NCBI GenBank assembly: GCA_035461345.1
Contig: DATHVJ010000103.1
Span: 1-15,890 of the forward strand
DNA: 15,890 nucleotides
Origin: DASPWW01 sp035461345
GTDB taxonomy: Bacteria; Actinomycetota; Thermoleophilia; Solirubrobacterales; 70-9
Reading direction: 5' to 3'
Position numbers and translations under genes: made by a program. Of the stretch, positions 13,122 through 15,890 are shown one piece after another. A model generated the notes under the pieces. It was not told where the DNA came from and ran no database searches. It worked only from the letters and a program-made list of their open reading frames with translations. The stretch's first letter is position 1. The number at the start of each line of letters is the position of its first letter.

Positions 13122-14069
13122 CTAGCGGCTGCGGGCGGCCGTGTCCGCCCCCGAGCGGCGCTCGACCGACACCGAGTAGGCGAGGGGGCGGGTCGCGAGG
13201 ATCTCGTCGTCCGAGAGCTCGACGCCGTCCGTCACCCGGGTGGGGTCGAAGACGACGATTTCGCCGCCGCTCTCGGCGTCGGGGTCGAGCTGCATCAGCT
13301 CCAGCCTCCCCAGCGTGACGGTAGTCCGGGTCTCGGGCCATGCGACGGTCGGGTCGTCGAGCGGATCGTCGTCCTCGGCCAGCTTCGCGGTCAGCGTGAA
13401 GACCGCGGGTGAGCGCGACAGCCGCTCGGCCAGCTCCCCCGCGAGGTAGTCGGGCGGGCTCGCGGCGCTCTCCTCGTCGGTCAGGGCCTGCTCGCCGGCG
13501 TCGGGCTCCCAGCGGTAGCGAACGAACCGCGTCTCGCCGGCGGCGTTGGTGAGGCCGAACGCGTGCAGGCTGTTGTACGCGCACGTGGCATAGCTCGCCG
13601 GTGGCACGAACGTGGGCAGGATGAGCTGGAGCGCGGCCTGGGTCTCGGGGTGCGCGGCGACGAAAGCGCCGACCTTCTCCATGTCCATCTCGCCGGTCTC
13701 CGGGTCGGGCTTGCGCGCGTGGAGGAAGTCGAGGAAGTCGGGCGCGGTGCGGACGAAGAAGACCGGGATCGTGATCGCGACGATGTCGGTCTCGCTCCCG
13801 TCGGGGAGCTCGAACTTGGCCGCCATCCCGCGCCCGTCGCGCCGGTCGGTGTCGGGCGCGCCGGGGTCGCCGCTGCCGTTCGAGAACCGCACCGTCGTCC
13901 TGACCGGCTCCCCCTGCAGATGCTGCGCGCGGCTCAGCTCGCGGGCCTCGGGCGTCGCGGTGAAGGTGCCGCGGCAGAACACGCCCCTGGCATGGGCGGC
14001 GCGGAACCCGGGGTGGGGGCCGCCGCTGACGCCCTCGAGCGCGTCGACGATCTCCTCGGCGCTCGCCAC
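13122..14069 (-). CDS. Small catalase-like heme peroxidase (SrpA type)
   Basis: A 315-aa catalase-fold protein much shorter than true catalases (about 480 aa and up), as in SrpA-type catalase-family peroxidases. The distal heme side is visible as FRAAHARGVF with catalytic His26, then VRFSNGSGDPGAPDTDRRDG and RGMAAKFELPDG. The proximal heme ligand is RPLAY with Tyr298 and Arg294. At the NNTPVFF segment, where catalases carry the distal Asn, this protein reads ITIPVFF, so peroxidase rather than efficient catalase activity is expected. There is no signal peptide, so it probably detoxifies peroxides in the cytoplasm. GTG at 14069 is chosen because it directly precedes the domain and sits seven bases after TACGCT; an upstream frame to 14249 is basic and unlike the family. 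It heads the operon with the STAS and DUF6328 genes. Confidence 0.9.
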   Translation of the reverse strand: MASAEEIVDALEGVSGGPHPGFRAAHARGVFCRGTFTATPEARELSRAQHLQGEPVRTTVRFSNGSGDPGAPDTDRRDGRGMAAKFELPDGSETDIVAITIPVFFVRTAPDFLDFLHARKPDPETGEMDMEKVGAFVAAHPETQAALQLILPTFVPPASYATCAYNSLHAFGLTNAAGETRFVRYRWEPDAGEQALTDEESAASPPDYLAGELAERLSRSPAVFTLTAKLAEDDDPLDDPTVAWPETRTTVTLGRLELMQLDPDAESGGEIVVFDPTRVTDGVELSDDEILATRPLAYSVSVERRSGADTAARSR

Positions 14070-14076
14070 GTTCGCC

Positions 14077-14082
14077 AGCGTA
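14077..14082 (-). promoter_or_regulatory. Leaderless-type -10 for the peroxidase operon
   Basis: TACGCT fits TANNNT and is followed by seven bases (GGCGAAC) and the GTG start, so transcription probably begins at or one base before the start codon. No good -35 is seen. It lies in the 50-base gap after the upstream methyltransferase gene, allowing independent control of the operon. Confidence 0.42.
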
Positions 14083-14119
14083 CTGCGGCGGACGGGGCGA
14101 CGTCCGGCCCCGGCCGCGC

Positions 14120-15037
14120 CTACGGCGCGCGGCGGGCCGACAGGACGAGGTTGTAGAACAGCTCCGCGGGCAGCCGCGGCTCGAGCAGCGCCGCGTCGAC
14201 GCGCCGCAGGGCGAGGTAGCTGCGAAACGCGAAGCTCTGCCACGCCCACGGCACGCGGTCAGGGTCGGCCGTCGACTCCAGCGCCCGCAGCACCCAGCCG
14301 TACATGCTCGACAGCAGCTCCTCCCCGCGCACCCGCACGTCGGAGAAGCCCGCTGCCTCGAGCTGTCCCGACAGCGCCCCGGGGGCGAATGCGTGGACGT
14401 CGACCACGTGCTCGAGCCGGCCCGTGTGGCCGCCGTCGCAGTCGGGGGAAGGCCGGGCCGGCGCGCCGACCGCGAGCCGCCACAGCGGTGCGACCGCGCC
14501 CGCCGAGCGCTTAGGGCCGGCCGCGAGGAGGTCGCCGTACCGCGAGGGCTCGCCGCAGAACGCGAGCGCGCCTCCGGGCCGCAGCACGCGGTGGAACTCG
14601 GACAGCGCCCGCTCGAGGTCCGGGATGTGGTGGAGGACCGCGTGGCCGAAGACGACGTCGAAGCTCGCGTCGTCGAACGGAAGCCGCTCGGCGTCGGTCT
14701 CGACCGTCCGCACCTCGACCCCGAGGCGGTCGGCGGAGTCGCGCAGCGTGGCGAGCATTCCGGGTGAGATGTCGGTCGCCGTCACGCGCTCCAGCGCGCC
14801 GAGCTGCGCCAGGTTGAGCGAGAAGTAACCGGTGCCGGCGCCGATCTCGAGGCCGTCTCCGTACGGCCGCCGCGGCCACCGGCCGAGCGCCTTGACGAGC
14901 TTCGCCCGCACCTGCACCTGCCCCGTGGGGCCGAAGTCGATCCCCCACTTGGCGTCGTAGGACGGCGCGGCGGCGTCGTGATAGCGGACGTTGGCGTCCT
15001 TGATCCGCTCCGTCGCGTGGTGGGGGGCTGCGGGCAC
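14120..15037 (-). CDS. Class I SAM-dependent methyltransferase
   Basis: A 305-aa Rossmann-fold methyltransferase of the Methyltransf_11 kind. Motif I is DGLEIGAGTGYFSLNL (about residues 62-77), which binds S-adenosylmethionine. ERVTATDISPGML supplies the acidic residue for the ribose, VETDAERLPFDDASFDVVF is motif II/III, and HAVLHHIPDLERAL with FHRVLRPGGALAF completes the core. The C-terminal 140 residues, including LSSMYGWVLRALEST and WQSFAFRSYLALRRVD, form a less common cap that may choose the substrate. The substrate (lipid, quinone or small molecule) cannot be assigned. GTG at 15037 is six bases after TAGTCT, so the message may be leaderless. The stop TAG lies in a small CGCGCC-TAC-GGCGCG hairpin (14115-14129). 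It is divergent from another methyltransferase. Confidence 0.88.
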   Translation of the reverse strand: MPAAPHHATERIKDANVRYHDAAAPSYDAKWGIDFGPTGQVQVRAKLVKALGRWPRRPYGDGLEIGAGTGYFSLNLAQLGALERVTATDISPGMLATLRDSADRLGVEVRTVETDAERLPFDDASFDVVFGHAVLHHIPDLERALSEFHRVLRPGGALAFCGEPSRYGDLLAAGPKRSAGAVAPLWRLAVGAPARPSPDCDGGHTGRLEHVVDVHAFAPGALSGQLEAAGFSDVRVRGEELLSSMYGWVLRALESTADPDRVPWAWQSFAFRSYLALRRVDAALLEPRLPAELFYNLVLSARRAP

Positions 15038-15043
15038 GCCGCA

Positions 15044-15049
15044 AGACTA
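15044..15049 (-). promoter_or_regulatory. Leaderless-type -10 for the minus-strand methyltransferase
   Basis: TAGTCT-TGCGGC-GTG on the minus strand: TANNNT hexamer, six bases, start codon. Predicted +1 is the G of GTG. The gap to the divergent gene is only 38 bases, so control regions of the two methyltransferases must overlap. Confidence 0.5.
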
Positions 15050-15058
15050 GTCCGAGTA

Positions 15059-15078
15059 CAACTGACGGCCGACAGTTG
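15059..15078. promoter_or_regulatory. Inverted repeat over the divergent methyltransferase junction
   Basis: CAACTG (15059-15064) and CAGTTG (15073-15078) are a perfect 6-bp inverted repeat with an eight-base spacer. The right arm contains the TTG start of the plus-strand gene, and TACAAC (15057-15062), a possible -10 for that gene, overlaps the left arm. It could be an operator or an mRNA hairpin at the start codon; the arms are short enough to occur by chance. Confidence 0.25.
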
Positions 15079-15828
15079 GCGTATTCGCAGCAGAATCAAC
15101 CCGAGGGAGTCCCGCCGCTCACCCTTACCGGCGAGCGCACGCTGCCCGACGTGCCGGCGGAGAACTACTGGTTCCGCCGCCACCTCGCCGTGTACGAGTG
15201 GATCGCCGCGCGGTGCCGGGGGATGCGCGTAGCCGACCTCGCGTGCGGGGAGGGCTACGGGGCCGACGTCCTCGCCCGCACCGCCGCCGAGGTCGTCGGG
15301 ATAGACGCCAACCCCGAGGCGCACGAGCATGCCCGGCTCCGCTACCGACGGCCGAACCTGCGATTCGAGCGCGGCCTGGTCGAGGAGTTCGCGGGCCCAT
15401 ACGACGTGGTCACGTTCCTGCAGACGATCGAGCACATCGGCGAGCCGGCGCGGCTGCTGGAGCGGATCGCGGCGATCGCTCCCGTCGCCTACATCTCGAC
15501 CCCGAACCGGCTCACGCTCGCCCCGCCCGGCGCCGAGAAGTCCGACAACCCGTGGCACCTGGTCGAGTACGACCTCGACCAGTACCGAGCCCTGCTCGAA
15601 CCCCACTTCGGCCGGGTCGAAATCCTCGGCCTCTTCCACGCCCGCAAGCTCCGCGCCCACGAGCTCGCGATCCGCCTCGGCTGGGACCGGCTGCACCGCG
15701 CCCTGCGCCTGACCCAGCCTTTCTACGACCGCTTCATCCCCTCCATCTCCGCCAAGGATTTCCGGCTGGGTACGGACAGCCTGGACCGAGCATTGGACTT
15801 CGTGGCCGTTTGCGAGTCTGCATCCTGA
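15076..15828 (+). CDS. Class I SAM-dependent methyltransferase, Rv3030-like
   Basis: A 250-aa methyltransferase. The N-terminal TGERTLPDVPAENYWFRRH is distinctive and, from memory, matches methyltransferases such as mycobacterial Rv3030 found beside GH57 and glycosyltransferase genes for methylglucose lipopolysaccharide. SAM-binding motif I is VADLACGEGYGADVLA, then EVVGIDANPEAHEHAR, DVVTFLQTIEHIGEPARLLE, and ISTPNRLTLAPPGAEKSDNPWH as the post-motif loop. The C-terminal part (HARKLRAHELAIRLGWDRLH, FIPSISAKDFRL) completes the domain. The only upstream start in frame after the divergent gene is TTG at 15076; no ribosome site is evident. If the mycobacterial parallel holds, glycosyltransferase or GH57 genes should follow beyond the window. 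It may instead methylate another polysaccharide. Confidence 0.87.
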   Translation: MAYSQQNQPEGVPPLTLTGERTLPDVPAENYWFRRHLAVYEWIAARCRGMRVADLACGEGYGADVLARTAAEVVGIDANPEAHEHARLRYRRPNLRFERGLVEEFAGPYDVVTFLQTIEHIGEPARLLERIAAIAPVAYISTPNRLTLAPPGAEKSDNPWHLVEYDLDQYRALLEPHFGRVEILGLFHARKLRAHELAIRLGWDRLHRALRLTQPFYDRFIPSISAKDFRLGTDSLDRALDFVAVCESAS

Positions 15829-15890
15829 CCCAGACGCCGCTCGGCCGGGTGGCACCGCGGGGGGCCCCATCCGAGGACGCATTGCCGCCC
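15809..15890 (+). CDS. Possible start of a downstream gene (partial)
   Basis: A frame open to the right edge starts at TTG inside the last codons of the methyltransferase and reads LRVCILTQTPLGRVAPRGAP onward. The opening resembles the first beta strand of a Rossmann-type enzyme such as a GT4 glycosyltransferase (charged residue, hydrophobic strand, loop). An overlap with the preceding gene would fit an operon. Only 27 codons are visible and there is no ribosome site, so this is a suggestion only. Confidence 0.25.

Noticed and set aside
13119..13124. TAGCGT as a separate leaderless -10 for the STAS gene
   Set aside because: The hexamer is 8 bases from GTG and overlaps the preceding stop codon; cotranscription with the peroxidase gene explains expression more simply.
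12203..13318. A 371-codon plus-strand frame across the DUF6328/STAS genes
   Set aside because: Antisense to two recognisable genes, low-complexity and charged, with no family likeness.
14782..15882. A 366-codon minus-strand frame across the second methyltransferase
   Set aside because: The plus strand encodes clear SAM-binding motifs over the same bases; the minus frame has none.

Overview
The window is a GC-rich stretch of bacterial chromosome, densely packed with genes on both strands. It has several actinobacterial hallmarks: a mycobacterial-type pair of ArsA/Get3-like ATPases (like Rv3679/Rv3680), a class III adenylate cyclase built like M. tuberculosis Rv1264, a STAS anti-sigma antagonist next to a DUF6328 membrane protein, many GTG starts, and several genes that look leaderless. 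The best guess is a deep-branching actinobacterium such as a Thermoleophilia/Solirubrobacterales-type soil organism. This is inference from gene content, because no rRNA is present. There is no tRNA, rRNA, CRISPR array or transposase gene.

Layout. (1) 1-792: the 3' end of a primary sigma factor, a long hairpin structure, then an HxlR-type regulator behind an AT-rich promoter/operator. (2) 795-2069 (-): an MFS transporter convergent with the regulator. (3) 2203-4050 (+): a large protein that looks like a degenerate ApeA-type HEPN protein, with two in-frame 39-nt tandem arrays in its disordered tail. (4) 4112-6183 (-): two coupled Get3/ArsA-like ATPases. (5) 6405-8667 (+), divergent from them: an orphan ParA ATPase overlapping an FtsZ that has a roughly 100-residue N-terminal extension. 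(6) 8738-10279 (+): a gamma-glutamyltransferase-family Ntn hydrolase. (7) 10326-10961 (-) and 11014-12132 (+): a LON-domain protein and the adenylate cyclase, divergently transcribed from back-to-back leaderless-type promoters. (8) 12278-14069 (-): catalase-like heme peroxidase, STAS protein and DUF6328 membrane protein, apparently one stress operon, with the last gene probably starting at CTG inside a CTGA overlap. (9) 14120-15037 (-) and 15076-15828 (+): two divergent SAM methyltransferases, the second of the type linked to mycobacterial methylglucose polysaccharide loci, perhaps followed by the start of another gene.

Themes. Several genes start at the expected +1 of a -10-like hexamer (xAxxxT, 6-7 nt, GTG/ATG), so leaderless transcription appears common here, while parA and ftsZ have strong Shine-Dalgarno sequences. 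Gene ends and convergent junctions carry GC-rich hairpins without T-tracts. Some share a short repeat (CGGACGCGAAGCGGAG) that also recurs inside the coding sequence of the HEPN-like gene, suggesting a small dispersed palindromic element family that can be tolerated in frame. The most interesting candidates for a new system are the parA-ftsZ pair opposite the Get3-like pair, and the repeat-bearing HEPN-like protein.
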